64,000 bases of DNA, from the NCBI RefSeq assembly GCF_009296315.1, contig NZ_WHLY01000002.1, positions 682,001-746,000 on the forward strand, read 5' to 3'. The notes beneath the pieces were generated by a model, which had not been told where the DNA came from, searched no databases, and saw only the letters and a list, made by a program, of their open reading frames with translations. Positions 34,611-43,549 of this stretch are shown here, piece by piece. Numbering within the stretch: the stretch's first letter is position 1; every line of letters begins with the position of its first letter. The stretch is from Salmonirosea aquatica. Lineage in GTDB: Bacteria; Bacteroidota; Bacteroidia; Cytophagales; Spirosomataceae. Position numbers and translations under genes: made by a program.

Positions 34611-37079
34611 TTACTTTACCCGCAACCATCGGCGCGCCGAATAGTTAGTGGCGGCGGTTGTAAAAAGCACGATGAAGATAGAACTAATAGGCATAAGAAT
34701 GGCTGACACTGCGGGCGACAATTGCCCCGTAATCGCGAACGAAACACCCACTAAATTATAGAGCAACGAAATGCCAAAACTGGTTTTTATAATGCGCTGT
34801 CCGGACTGCGCCAGCCGGATGTACCTGGGCAGTAAGGGTAGCTTTTCGCCCTGTAAAAGTACATCGCAGGCGGGCGAGAAGTTGTTAATGTCGTCCGAAA
34901 CGGCCAGCCCTACGTCGCTTTGTTGTAAGGCTCCGGCATCGTTGAGGCCGTCGCCCACCATGAGTACGTTCCGGTTTTGAGTTTGTTGAAGCTTCTTGAT
35001 AAAATCGAGCTTTTGCTCTGGTTTTTGCTGAAAAAGCAGGTGAGAATTATCCCCGAAAAGTTCGCCCAGAAACTGCGGATCGGTGGGCTGATCGCCCGAT
35101 AACAGGTAGGTATCGTAGTTTTCGGCCTGCAGGGTAGCTACCGTAGCGGCCAGGCCGGGCCGGTAGCGCGGACGAATCGCAAAGTACCCCCTGATATTGC
35201 CGTCGACTGCTACGTAAACGTGCGGATTTTGGGGAGGGGTACCTTCGCCGAATTCAGATGGAATTCCTGTCCCCTCACCTACCCAACGGAACGAACCCAG
35301 ACGTACCGATTGCCGCCCCCACTCAGCCCGGATGCCTGCCCCTTCCTGCTCGTAGAATTGGGTGAACGCTTTTTTGCTCGTAGGTACCTCCGGTAATGCT
35401 TTCACTAGCAAGCGGCTCAATGGATGTGACGATTGGGTAGCCAGGGTTTTGAACATACTCTGCTCTTTGGCAGTCAAAGGTACCCCCACAAACTCCACCT
35501 CCGCTTCACTGGGGAGCGTTATCGTTCCTGTTTTGTCAAATACGACCGTATCGGTCCTGGAAAGGCGTTCGAGAGCGTGGGCATTTTTGAGATAAAAGCC
35601 GTGCTTGCCGAACAGGCTCAGCAGGTTACCATTGGTGAAAGTAGCCGAAAGCAACAGGGCACACGGACAAGCTACCAGCAGGACCGTCGTAAACGCATTG
35701 AAGGCGGTTTCCCACTGCCCTGCTACCGACCATACCACAAACGTGACCGCCGCCAGCGCTAATACGACAACCGAGAAATAACGGTTGATGCGTGCGGCCA
35801 GCGTTTGGTTCTGATCTTCTTTTTCTTTGGTAAAGGCATCATTGTTCCAGAGTTGTGTCAGGTAGCTTTGGGAGACGCGCCGCACGATTTCCAGCTCTAT
35901 AGCCGGACCGCACTGCCGTCCCCCGGCGTAGAGGATATCTCCCTTTTTCCGTTTCACCGGTTCCGCTTCACCCGATACGAAACTGTAATCAATAAGCGTC
36001 GCGGGGCTTGCCAACGTGGCATCCGCCGGAATCAGTTCGCGGTTGCGTACCCTAATGCGGTCGCCGGGCCGCAGATCCTGTACGGGTAGCCGCGTTTCGA
36101 CGCCGTCGTTTACGACCGCGACGGCTATGGGGAAGTAGGATTTGTAATCGCGATCGAAGGCGATACTGGCGTAGGTTTTATCCTGAAAGTACCTTCCCAA
36201 TAGCATGAAGAACACGGCTCCGGCTAACGAATCGAAGTACCCCGATCCACTTTGCGTAATGACCTGGTAGATACTCGTCAGAAAAACACTCAGCAGTGCG
36301 AGGGCAATGGGCGCGTCGATGTTGAGGTACCTTCCCCGCAGGGCTTTCCCGGCCGACACAAAAAATTCGGAAGCACTGTAAAAAAACACCGGTACGGCCA
36401 AGGCTACATTCAGCGTGGTAAACAAGCCGCGCAATTGCTGGTCTTCGGTACTTTGCCCAAGGTTGAAATACTCGGGCAGGCTCAGCATCATGATATTGCC
36501 AAAGGCAAAACCCGCAATGCCGATCTTGTACAGACGCGTACGGTTCCATTTGGGAGGCCGCTTGTTTTCTACATCATTCAGACTGATGTAAGGCTCATAA
36601 CCGACCCGCGCCATGAGTTCAGCCAGTTGGCTGAGTCTTATTTGGGCAGGGTCAAAGGTAATACGAACGGTCTTTTCGGGAAAGTTGACAACCGAACTCC
36701 TGACGCCCGGATGCAAACGGTGCAACTGCTCCAGCAGCCAGATGCACGAACTGCAGTGCATTTTGGGTACCAGCCAATTGACCCGCTCCTGCCGCCCATC
36801 GGTAAATTCCAGTAATTTGGTGCGCATGTCGTCCAGGTCCAGATGGGCGAACTTACCCTGGTAGAAATCCACGTCAGGCGAGTTGCCCTTTCCATCCGTG
36901 AAGCGGTAGTACTGGCACAGGTCATTCTCCTTGAGCAGGTCATAGACCGTCTGGCAGCCTTCACAACAGAAATCGTGGTGATCGTGGCTGATTGGCTCAT
37001 CGCGACAGCGTTCGCCGCAGTGGTAGCAAAGGGTAGGTTCGGCGGTAGGTACCTGTGTATTGGGTTCGTTCTTTCCCAT
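34611..37079 (-). CDS. ccoI: Copper-transporting P-type ATPase CcoI (FixI)
   Basis: 822 residues. The N-terminus carries a Cys/His-rich metal region (CYHCGERCRDEPISHDHHDF, CCEGCQTVYDLLKENDLCQY), then a heavy-metal-associated domain with M-H-C109-S-S-C112. Eight membrane helices include the transport motif CPCALLLS. The cytoplasmic ATPase parts have DKTGT (phospho-Asp), SHPLSRLLV (the nucleotide-binding His-Pro) and MVGDGLNDAGAL. CcoI supplies copper for CuB of the cbb3 oxidase. It is normally adjacent to ccoS, but here two unrelated genes lie between, so it needs its own promoter; a variant operator lies 87-98 bases upstream. Confidence 0.95.
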   Translation of the reverse strand: MGKNEPNTQVPTAEPTLCYHCGERCRDEPISHDHHDFCCEGCQTVYDLLKENDLCQYYRFTDGKGNSPDVDFYQGKFAHLDLDDMRTKLLEFTDGRQERVNWLVPKMHCSSCIWLLEQLHRLHPGVRSSVVNFPEKTVRITFDPAQIRLSQLAELMARVGYEPYISLNDVENKRPPKWNRTRLYKIGIAGFAFGNIMMLSLPEYFNLGQSTEDQQLRGLFTTLNVALAVPVFFYSASEFFVSAGKALRGRYLNIDAPIALALLSVFLTSIYQVITQSGSGYFDSLAGAVFFMLLGRYFQDKTYASIAFDRDYKSYFPIAVAVVNDGVETRLPVQDLRPGDRIRVRNRELIPADATLASPATLIDYSFVSGEAEPVKRKKGDILYAGGRQCGPAIELEIVRRVSQSYLTQLWNNDAFTKEKEDQNQTLAARINRYFSVVVLALAAVTFVVWSVAGQWETAFNAFTTVLLVACPCALLLSATFTNGNLLSLFGKHGFYLKNAHALERLSRTDTVVFDKTGTITLPSEAEVEFVGVPLTAKEQSMFKTLATQSSHPLSRLLVKALPEVPTSKKAFTQFYEQEGAGIRAEWGRQSVRLGSFRWVGEGTGIPSEFGEGTPPQNPHVYVAVDGNIRGYFAIRPRYRPGLAATVATLQAENYDTYLLSGDQPTDPQFLGELFGDNSHLLFQQKPEQKLDFIKKLQQTQNRNVLMVGDGLNDAGALQQSDVGLAVSDDINNFSPACDVLLQGEKLPLLPRYIRLAQSGQRIIKTSFGISLLYNLVGVSFAITGQLSPAVSAILMPISSIFIVLFTTAATNYSARRWLRVK

Positions 37080-37165
37080 GAAAGTGTAGCGCTGGGGTAC
37101 TTTACAAACCCCAAAATTCGCTCCACAATTTTCCTAAAAAGATGACGTACCCTTCTTGAAAAACA

Positions 37166-37177
37166 TGACTTTGATCA
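37166..37177 (-). promoter_or_regulatory. Variant operator upstream of ccoI
   Basis: On the plus strand TGACTTTGATCA differs from TGAC-N4-GTCA at one base (ATCA for GTCA) and shares the AACA left flank of the hemN site. Its centre is 92 bases before the ccoI ATG, almost the same as at hemN (90). No good TAnnTTTG box lies at the same spacing (TCTTTTTA is found there), so this is weaker evidence. Confidence 0.4.
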
Positions 37178-37264
37178 GCTACCGAATACTAAAGTTTCCA
37201 GCATTACAGCCTATAATTTCTTAGATTTAAGGAAGTTAATCCTAAAACCTTAAATCAAAAAGCC

Positions 37265-37897
37265 ATGAAAAGGATTGTCAATCTTGGTACTCTACTCCTG
37301 ATTTTGTTCACATTTTCCTGTAAGGACGGTAGCAAAAATAAAGTGACGCCCAACCAGTTTTCACAAAAAGTACTGAATGTCGCTTCCCAAAAAATCATCG
37401 ATGATTTAAAAGCGCAGGGAATGCCCGTTTACGGGGGAACTACTGAGCCGTTGGTTCAGGGAATATTTCAGATGCAATCCCTTGTGTTCGTAAAAGATTG
37501 GGCAGCGAGTAGTATTTCCAGAGTCGGAGCCAAGGCTGACGCCACTAAAATGCAGTTCGTTGCCGTGGACTTTATTGACCCTTCGGATCATGAGACCGTC
37601 GATATATATTTCAAGTTGGCGACAAGTTCAAATGCTACTTTTTGGAAAGGAACGGTATCTGGAAATGGGAATTTATTCACGGCCTTCACGGAGGTACTCG
37701 CTCAGTATAGTGACGGAACTTCATTGGTTTTGATAATTGCAATCTCTGGGGAAATCACTCCTGATGGCATCAAGGATTATCATTTCGCCCAATATGTTAA
37801 AGAAATATCGAATGATCCCAAGAAAGTTTTTTCAGTTGGTTCTATCGTTATTTTGAAGGAGGAAGACAGCTTGGCGGAAAAGACCAGCGTTTTCTAA
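37265..37897 (+). CDS. Hypothetical lipoprotein, 210 aa
   Basis: MKRIVNLGTLLLILFTFSCK gives a lipoprotein signal with Cys19. The mature part has no family I know. It contains ASQKIIDDLKAQGMPVYGGT, a central DWAASSISRVGAKADATKMQ and a beta-rich second half (VDIYFKLATSSNATFWKGTV). The gene is more AT-rich than the ccoI gene and the kinase gene on either side. It may be an outer-membrane-associated lipoprotein; role unknown. It is transcribed divergently from ccoI, and a hairpin lies about 150 bases after its stop. Confidence 0.65.
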   Translation: MKRIVNLGTLLLILFTFSCKDGSKNKVTPNQFSQKVLNVASQKIIDDLKAQGMPVYGGTTEPLVQGIFQMQSLVFVKDWAASSISRVGAKADATKMQFVAVDFIDPSDHETVDIYFKLATSSNATFWKGTVSGNGNLFTAFTEVLAQYSDGTSLVLIIAISGEITPDGIKDYHFAQYVKEISNDPKKVFSVGSIVILKEEDSLAEKTSVF

Positions 37898-38198
37898 CGA
37901 TCAGATTTTAAAGCAACAGTGATTTCAAGGCGCTTTGCTTTATGTGGTGTTTTACGTTTACATTAGCATTATCACCAATGCCATAGCACGTCCTATCAAA
38001 TCTCAAGCGCATTTTCCGGGATAAATAAGAAGTCTCGAATAAAATTAGGCAGTTGTTGGTGAGAACATCAACAACTGCCTCAGAAAAATCCTGATTTTAG
38101 TCAGGTGTGGGTTCATAAGCACCGAATCAGGCTGACGGGCTATTACGTGGTAATTCCTATCTTAGCGATCAGAACCCCGAATGCACTCGCTCCTACCC
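37898..38198. other. Intergenic region with a hairpin, before the 7TM kinase
   Basis: About 300 bases without a gene. A hairpin at 38047-38080 is the only clear element. The sequence before it is AT-rich and holds no recognisable RNA. The last 100 bases should contain the promoter of the kinase gene, but I see no convincing -7/-33 pair. Confidence 0.4.
38047..38080 (+). terminator. Hairpin, 15-bp stem
   Basis: Arms 38047-38061 and 38066-38080 pair with one G-T wobble around AGAA. It is not followed by a long T run on the plus strand, so it could be a weak terminator for the lipoprotein gene. Confidence 0.5.
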
Positions 38199-40253
38199 AT
38201 GCGGAAACTCGTATCTGCCTGTTTGCTTATCCTGTTATTTACGCCAATCCTGGTTGCCCAACCCGTACCTACCCTTCGCCTTTCAGATATCAAAAATGAC
38301 ACTTCACTGATTGGCCTGGCCCTATGGCGCATTACGGCACAGCCCCCGTTTCCGAACGACACACTGGCGGTTTCAACGTTTCATACTTTCGGGGGTGGGC
38401 AAGAATCAGGGCGTGATAGTGTCTATTGGGCCCGATTTGATGTACTTAACGATACACCCTACCCCCAACGTCGGATTTTTGATTCGCCCGCTCAGAATGA
38501 TGTCGTTCATTTCTATATCTCGCCCGACCGTTTCCGCACGGTACGGCACGAGCGGGTAGGACGTTTCGTATCCTACTGGGAGGTAGCCTACCGGTATAGC
38601 AATTATCTGCTACCGGTGGATTTTTCGCCCGGCCAAACGCTTTCCTTCCTGATCAGAATCGATAACCGCTATGCGCTTTTCTCTGACCCCAATGTACGCT
38701 TTATCACGGAACAAAGCCTGAAGGATAGCTTTTGGGAAAGCTATTCGAGCAACTTCAATGGCGCGTACCTTAGCGTGCTGGTTCTGGGCGCGGTACTGGC
38801 TATCTTTTTGTTCGTCGCTTTCCTATTCATCACCACCCGCGACTCCCTTTATCTATACTATGGTCTATATCTGGGTGGCGTAGCCCTGTACTTCACTCTG
38901 AAAACCGACTCGTTGTTTTTTATGGGCTACTGGGTCGATGGCTTCCCCATAACCGTCAGCCTTATCAACGAACCTCTGCAACTGATTTATACTGCGCTCT
39001 ATATCCGTTTTTCCATGGGACTGCTGCGGATCAGGGAGCATGATCCGCACCTGGACCGCTTCCTGAATATTTCCTGGAAGGGATTGATAGACTATGCTTT
39101 CCTGGTCTTGTTAGTTTCGGCGGTCATCTGGAAGCGTGAGTTTGAACAGAACTTGCTCATCTTCGACCGGGTGGTGCTGCTGGTATTCAATGTGGCCATG
39201 CTGGTACGTATTCTCCAAAAAAACCGCTCGCCTCTCCTGACGTACTTTTTGATCGGTAATGTTTTCTTTATCACCGGCGTAGTACTTTCCACCGTTACCA
39301 GCCTGGGGCTGATTGATAGGGAAGTGTACGCAACGCTTTCACCGATCAACTTTTTTCAGATTGGCGTTCTGTGCGAAATCATGTGCTTTTCGTTTGCGCT
39401 TGGCTACAACGTAAGGCTACTGGAACGCGAACGAAACAATAATCAGCGGGCTTACATTGATCAGTTGCGCGTGAATCAGGATATTTCGGAAAAAGCAAAC
39501 CGCGAACTGACCGAAAAGCTAGACGAGCGAACTCGGGAAGTGATGGCCATGTCGGAAGCCATGCAAGTACAGAAAGAAGCACATTTGCGGTCGGAGTTTG
39601 AGTTTCAGCTGAGTGAAATGGAAATGCAGGCCCTGCGGGCGCAGATGAATCCGCACTTTATTTTCAACAGCCTCAACACGATTCGGTACTTCGTACTCAA
39701 CAATGAGAACGACAAGGCCAGCGATTACCTGGGCAAATTTGCCCGCCTCCTCAGGATGGTACTCCAAAATTCCAGCGAGAACACGATCCCGTTGAGTGAA
39801 GAACTGGAGGCCCTGCGGCTGTACCTTGAAATTGAAGCGAGGCGCTTCGGAGAAAGTTTTGGGTATGAGATCAGGGTACCTGAAGACTTCGATACGGACG
39901 GCCTGCAGGTACCCCCGTTGCTACTGCAGCCTTTTGCTGAAAATGCTATCTGGCACGGCTTGTTACACAGCCCTAATCCCGACAAGCAGCTCACTGTAAG
40001 GGTTTCGGAAGAGAAAGACTTTTGCCTGTTTGTGATTGAGGACAACGGAATCGGCAGGCAGAAAGCCCGCCAGATGAAGAGCCGCTCGGCCCACGTCAAG
40101 AAATCGTTCGGTATGCAGATCACCAGTAAACGGGTGGAGCTTTTTAACAAAAACTTTTCCTCCCAAATCCAGATTGCGGTAAATGATGTGGTAGGACCGG
40201 ATGGCGAGGTTGCAGGTACCTCCGTAGAAATTCGCTACCAGTTGCCCGAGTAG
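38199..40253 (+). CDS. 7TM-type LytS-like sensor histidine kinase
   Basis: 684 residues from the ATG at 38199 with signal peptide (KLVSACLLILLFTPILVAQ). A periplasmic 7TMR-DISM extracellular domain spans about 25-180, then seven membrane helices (about 190-400), a coiled coil (about 410-480) and a LytS/YehU-type kinase core with phospho-acceptor H486 in RAQMNPHFIFNSLNTI. The ATPase part has NAIWHGLLHSPNP, EDNGIGRQ and a C-terminal GTSVEIRYQLP strand. No response regulator follows on the same strand; the nearest LytTR regulator, 1.6 kb further on and on the opposite strand, is paired with another kinase fragment. Signal unknown; DISM domains often bind carbohydrates. Confidence 0.9.
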   Translation: MRKLVSACLLILLFTPILVAQPVPTLRLSDIKNDTSLIGLALWRITAQPPFPNDTLAVSTFHTFGGGQESGRDSVYWARFDVLNDTPYPQRRIFDSPAQNDVVHFYISPDRFRTVRHERVGRFVSYWEVAYRYSNYLLPVDFSPGQTLSFLIRIDNRYALFSDPNVRFITEQSLKDSFWESYSSNFNGAYLSVLVLGAVLAIFLFVAFLFITTRDSLYLYYGLYLGGVALYFTLKTDSLFFMGYWVDGFPITVSLINEPLQLIYTALYIRFSMGLLRIREHDPHLDRFLNISWKGLIDYAFLVLLVSAVIWKREFEQNLLIFDRVVLLVFNVAMLVRILQKNRSPLLTYFLIGNVFFITGVVLSTVTSLGLIDREVYATLSPINFFQIGVLCEIMCFSFALGYNVRLLERERNNNQRAYIDQLRVNQDISEKANRELTEKLDERTREVMAMSEAMQVQKEAHLRSEFEFQLSEMEMQALRAQMNPHFIFNSLNTIRYFVLNNENDKASDYLGKFARLLRMVLQNSSENTIPLSEELEALRLYLEIEARRFGESFGYEIRVPEDFDTDGLQVPPLLLQPFAENAIWHGLLHSPNPDKQLTVRVSEEKDFCLFVIEDNGIGRQKARQMKSRSAHVKKSFGMQITSKRVELFNKNFSSQIQIAVNDVVGPDGEVAGTSVEIRYQLPE

Positions 40254-40262
40254 CGTATAATG

Positions 40263-40305
40263 GAGAATGATAGAATTCGTGAATAAAAACTATTCTATCA
40301 TTCTC
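40263..40305. terminator. Bidirectional terminator, 14-bp stem
   Basis: GAGAATGATAGAAT (40263-40276) pairs perfectly with 40292-40305 around a 15-base loop, between the convergent kinase and OmpA genes. Confidence 0.7.
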
Positions 40306-40333
40306 TCATGCCATCATTCAAAACTATCTTCCC

Positions 40334-41728
40334 TTACATCTTCACGAACTCTACCCGGCGGTTGTTGGCTTTGCCTTCGGGAGTAGTGTTGGGAGCGGCC
40401 GGAGCGGTTTCGCCCTTGCCGTCGGTTTCCAGACGGCTTTTGTCGATTCCGAATTCAGTCACCAGGTTTTCTTTTACCGACTCAGCCCGCTTTTTGGACA
40501 GCGCCATATTGGTTGCATCGTCCCCATCGGAGTCGGTATGCCCGATAATCTTCACCTTTACCGCTGGATTTTCGGAGAGCGTGCCGGCAATATCCTTAAG
40601 AACGGCATAAGACTCGGGCCGGATGGTAGCGGAGTTCACATCGAAGGTAATTCCCGTTGTCACAAATTTGCCTTCGGTGATCAGCTTGGAACGCGTGTCG
40701 GGTGCACCGACGGCCAGGCGAATGTTTGATACGAACATCTGGTCATTTTCCCTGGACAGACTCGAATGAAACCGCATGGCGTTCAAATTGATGTCCGCGG
40801 GAAAAATGCGGGGTAGGTCGAATACTTTCAGGTCGTCCACATAGATCCGCAGTCGCTGCTTCTGCCGCCACATCGCTACATGGAAAATCTTACCGTTGTT
40901 GTCAGGGTTGATGACGTTGGCCATGTCGCGGTTGCCCTGCAAATCGGTGCGGTAGGCATTTGGGTCAGTCTGAACCAGTGAAACGCTGCCCGATCCCATA
41001 CCGCCATTGATTCCAAAAACTGCCCCCCGGCCGCCACTTTCACTTTGGATATTGGCGTCATTTTTTTCTGCCTCGTAAAATGCCGTGTAGAGCCATTGCT
41101 GGTAGGCATACTCTTTGTCTAAGTTATTATAAATCAGGTCGTATTCGAGCGTAAAATTATCGGGTAAGTTTTTTATAAAATCGGGAATATACGATGCGCT
41201 CTTCGTCTGATTGAACATGAGCCATTTGCCCTCGTAGCCTTCGATCGTCACCACTTCGGCCGAGCCATTGGTATTCCACTTAGCCGGAAAATCACCTACG
41301 GCATCCTGGGAGAAATCTTCGGAGGCCACAATTTTTTCACCCGGCACAAAATCAAACTTGCTGTACGATTTAAAGGCGGCTTTTTCAGAGCCAGCCCCTT
41401 GGGCGGCTTGGTCGTTAGCATCCCCGCCCGACATGCGTCCACCCCCATTCTGGCTTTCAGAGGTTTCCGCGGTACCATTCCCATTATTTCCACCCTCTTC
41501 CTTCTTGACCTCCTCCTTTTTATCTTTTTTCTTAAAGATACTCCCGATACCTTCTTCCAGTTTGTCGAAGCCCTTGTCTACAGCCTGGTCGATGCGGCGG
41601 TTGGCGCGGTTTTCGGCCTGCCTTTCGATCACGCGTTCGGGCCTATTGATGCGGATCTGAGCCTGGCTTTCCCAAGCGATTGCAAAGCCCATTGTGGTTA
41701 ATAATGCGAATATTTTAAACGATTTCAT
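40334..41728 (-). CDS. OmpA family outer-membrane protein with central LamG-like region
   Basis: 464 residues with signal peptide (IFALLTTMGFAIAWESQAQ). A basic and then Lys/Glu-rich linker (about 27-85; FKKKDKKEEVKKEEGG) precedes a central beta-sandwich region at about 135-345 (FSQDAVGDFPAKWNTNGSAE, RIYVDDLKVFDLPRIF). The C-terminal OmpA domain (about 370-464) has the peptidoglycan-binding signature IIGHTDSDGDDATNMALSKK and KRAESVKENLV. It should tether the outer membrane to peptidoglycan. The central domain suggests added ligand binding. Monocistronic, convergent with the 7TM kinase. Confidence 0.88.
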   Translation of the reverse strand: MKSFKIFALLTTMGFAIAWESQAQIRINRPERVIERQAENRANRRIDQAVDKGFDKLEEGIGSIFKKKDKKEEVKKEEGGNNGNGTAETSESQNGGGRMSGGDANDQAAQGAGSEKAAFKSYSKFDFVPGEKIVASEDFSQDAVGDFPAKWNTNGSAEVVTIEGYEGKWLMFNQTKSASYIPDFIKNLPDNFTLEYDLIYNNLDKEYAYQQWLYTAFYEAEKNDANIQSESGGRGAVFGINGGMGSGSVSLVQTDPNAYRTDLQGNRDMANVINPDNNGKIFHVAMWRQKQRLRIYVDDLKVFDLPRIFPADINLNAMRFHSSLSRENDQMFVSNIRLAVGAPDTRSKLITEGKFVTTGITFDVNSATIRPESYAVLKDIAGTLSENPAVKVKIIGHTDSDGDDATNMALSKKRAESVKENLVTEFGIDKSRLETDGKGETAPAAPNTTPEGKANNRRVEFVKM

Positions 41729-41824
41729 TGGTAATGAGTTGGTTGGTGATTCTGAATCCGATGGGTAAATATACCATTTATTGCCTTGAGATGCCCAAAA
41801 AATGAGTAAGCGGACAACAAAGGC

Positions 41825-42583
41825 TTAGTTCCGGAAAGACCGCACTTTGAGCAAAGTATTCAAAACATCTTTCCGGCTCCGCGATACCGTAATTTCGCTG
41901 CCATCCGACATCACCACATACCCTCCGTCCGAGCGCAGGTACTTACGGAGGTGATCCAGGTTGATCAGATGAGAGTGGTGAATACGGGCAAAATTGGCGC
42001 CTTCCAGCAGTTCTTCCACTTCCTTCAGTGTGCGGCAGATCAGGGTAGGGCTATTCCCGCCCTGATAAATCCGGGTATAGTTGCTATCCGACTCACAACG
42101 GATTATTTCCGCAATCTCGACGTATTCGACGCCCTGGGTAGTGGGCAAGGCAATTTTCTGGGGTACCTGCTGCTCGCGCAGCAACATCGTACGCAGAAAC
42201 CCTAACTGCCCTTCCAGATCGTGCTGCCGTTGTTTCTCACTCAATTTGCTTACACATTCCTGAAGCTCTTCGGCATCGATGGGTTTGAGCAGGTAATCGA
42301 AGGCGCTATATTTGAAGGCTTTCACCGCAAACTGGTCATAGGCAGTCGTGAATACGACGTCGAAATTCTTGTTGGGTACCCGGTTCAAGAGTTCAAAGCC
42401 ATTGTAGACCGGCATTTCAATATCCAGAAAAACCACATCGAAATCACCCTGACCCAACCGGAGCAAGGCCTCTTCCGAGCGATTGAACTTGGCCAGTACC
42501 TGTACACCCGGGCAATAACTGCGCAGCAGAATGTCCAGGCTTTCGGTGCAATGCAGTTCATCATCTACGAGAATAGCTTTCAT
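41825..42583 (-). CDS. LytTR-type response regulator
   Basis: 252 residues. The receiver (1-115) has D54 in VVFLDIEMPVYNGF and the KPIDAEELQECV segment after the conserved Lys. The LytTR DNA-binding domain (about 150-250) has CESDSNYTRIYQGG, then FARIHHSHLINLDHLRKYLR and GSEITVSRSRKDVL. It is encoded 101 bases after a LytS-type kinase gene on the same strand, the usual order of such pairs. Targets are unknown. LytTR proteins bind direct repeats rather than the palindromes noted elsewhere here. Confidence 0.93.
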   Translation of the reverse strand: MKAILVDDELHCTESLDILLRSYCPGVQVLAKFNRSEEALLRLGQGDFDVVFLDIEMPVYNGFELLNRVPNKNFDVVFTTAYDQFAVKAFKYSAFDYLLKPIDAEELQECVSKLSEKQRQHDLEGQLGFLRTMLLREQQVPQKIALPTTQGVEYVEIAEIIRCESDSNYTRIYQGGNSPTLICRTLKEVEELLEGANFARIHHSHLINLDHLRKYLRSDGGYVVMSDGSEITVSRSRKDVLNTLLKVRSFRN

Positions 42584-42684
42584 GGTTTTATCGGCAGATT
42601 GTCAGGTTCCTTTTTTATAAAACAAATATAAAGGTACTTTCCAGGGATCAGGCGCTCAAATCGCAAAGGGTTGAAACGAGAGAT

Positions 42685-43347
42685 CTACCGTCCTGCCCTT
42701 AGGTACCCCCCCCGCTTGCCAGGTACCCCGGCATGTGATTCGCCCGCAAGCTCGGGATTTCCAAGGGTTACCCGCAGATCCGTGCCGAATTGTCGGTTGA
42801 GCAGCCGCAGGCGCTCTCCAACCAAATCCAATCCGGCCTGATCGTGTGGCTTCAGCCGGTCAGAAAGCCGCTTTGAGCGCCCCTTGCCATTATCTTCCAG
42901 GAGCAGATGGTACCGGGTTGATTTCTTGATCAGTTTCAACTGAATGGCTCCCGCTTCCTCCCGCTGCTGCAAAACGTGCCATATGGCATTCTCCACGTAG
43001 GTATGCAGCACCAAGGAAGGTACCCATACGTACGCAGGGTCGATCCCGGGCTCGATGGAAGTGACGAAATGGATCGGCTGACTGAACCGCATGCTTTCGA
43101 GCTTTATGAAAAGCCGAATGGTCTCCATCTCGTCAGACAGCCTGACGAATTCGCGGCGTGAATCGGCCGTGATACGCCGCAATAGCCGGGCAAACAGCGT
43201 GAGGTACGAAGACGCCATTGTAGGATCTTCCCTCAAAATGCGGTAATTGATCGCATTCAGATGATTGAACAAAAAGTGGGAGCTAAATTGCGCGCGCAGT
43301 AGCTTCACTTCCAACCGGGCCATTTGAAGGTCAATATCCAGAGGCAT
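42685..43347 (-). CDS. Sensor-less LytS-type histidine kinase, probable frameshift at C-terminus
   Basis: 220 residues from the ATG at 43347 (a TTG at 43356 is also in frame). The protein begins almost at the kinase core: H24 in RAQFSSHFLFNHLNAI is the phospho-acceptor, followed by LTLFARLLRRITADSRREFV, VENAIWHVLQQREEAG and EDNGKGRSKR. No sensor, coiled-coil or membrane segment precedes it. The annotated end (GKRGGYLRAGR) departs from the family. The reading passes through eight G (42706-42713); one more G would give GKRGG then VPKGRTVDLSFQPFAI and stop at 42656, matching the usual final strand (GTSVEIRYQLP in the kinase at 38199). Sequencing error, true mutation or a slippage switch are all possible. 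Confidence 0.8.
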   Translation of the reverse strand: MPLDIDLQMARLEVKLLRAQFSSHFLFNHLNAINYRILREDPTMASSYLTLFARLLRRITADSRREFVRLSDEMETIRLFIKLESMRFSQPIHFVTSIEPGIDPAYVWVPSLVLHTYVENAIWHVLQQREEAGAIQLKLIKKSTRYHLLLEDNGKGRSKRLSDRLKPHDQAGLDLVGERLRLLNRQFGTDLRVTLGNPELAGESHAGVPGKRGGYLRAGR

Positions 43348-43549
43348 ACATAGCAATAATCTTCCTTTGGGAGGACGGATGTGCAGATCATTTTATCGAA
43401 TATACGGACTTGGAAACGGACTTGCGCGCGTTAGTGAGCAAATCAACTCCCCGAAATGGCAATCGGGGTGGATGGGCTATCATTCGGAGGGCACGACTTG
43501 TAAAGCTCCGTACCAACCTCGTAACTTGCGGCCCAATTGAAGCAGCACT

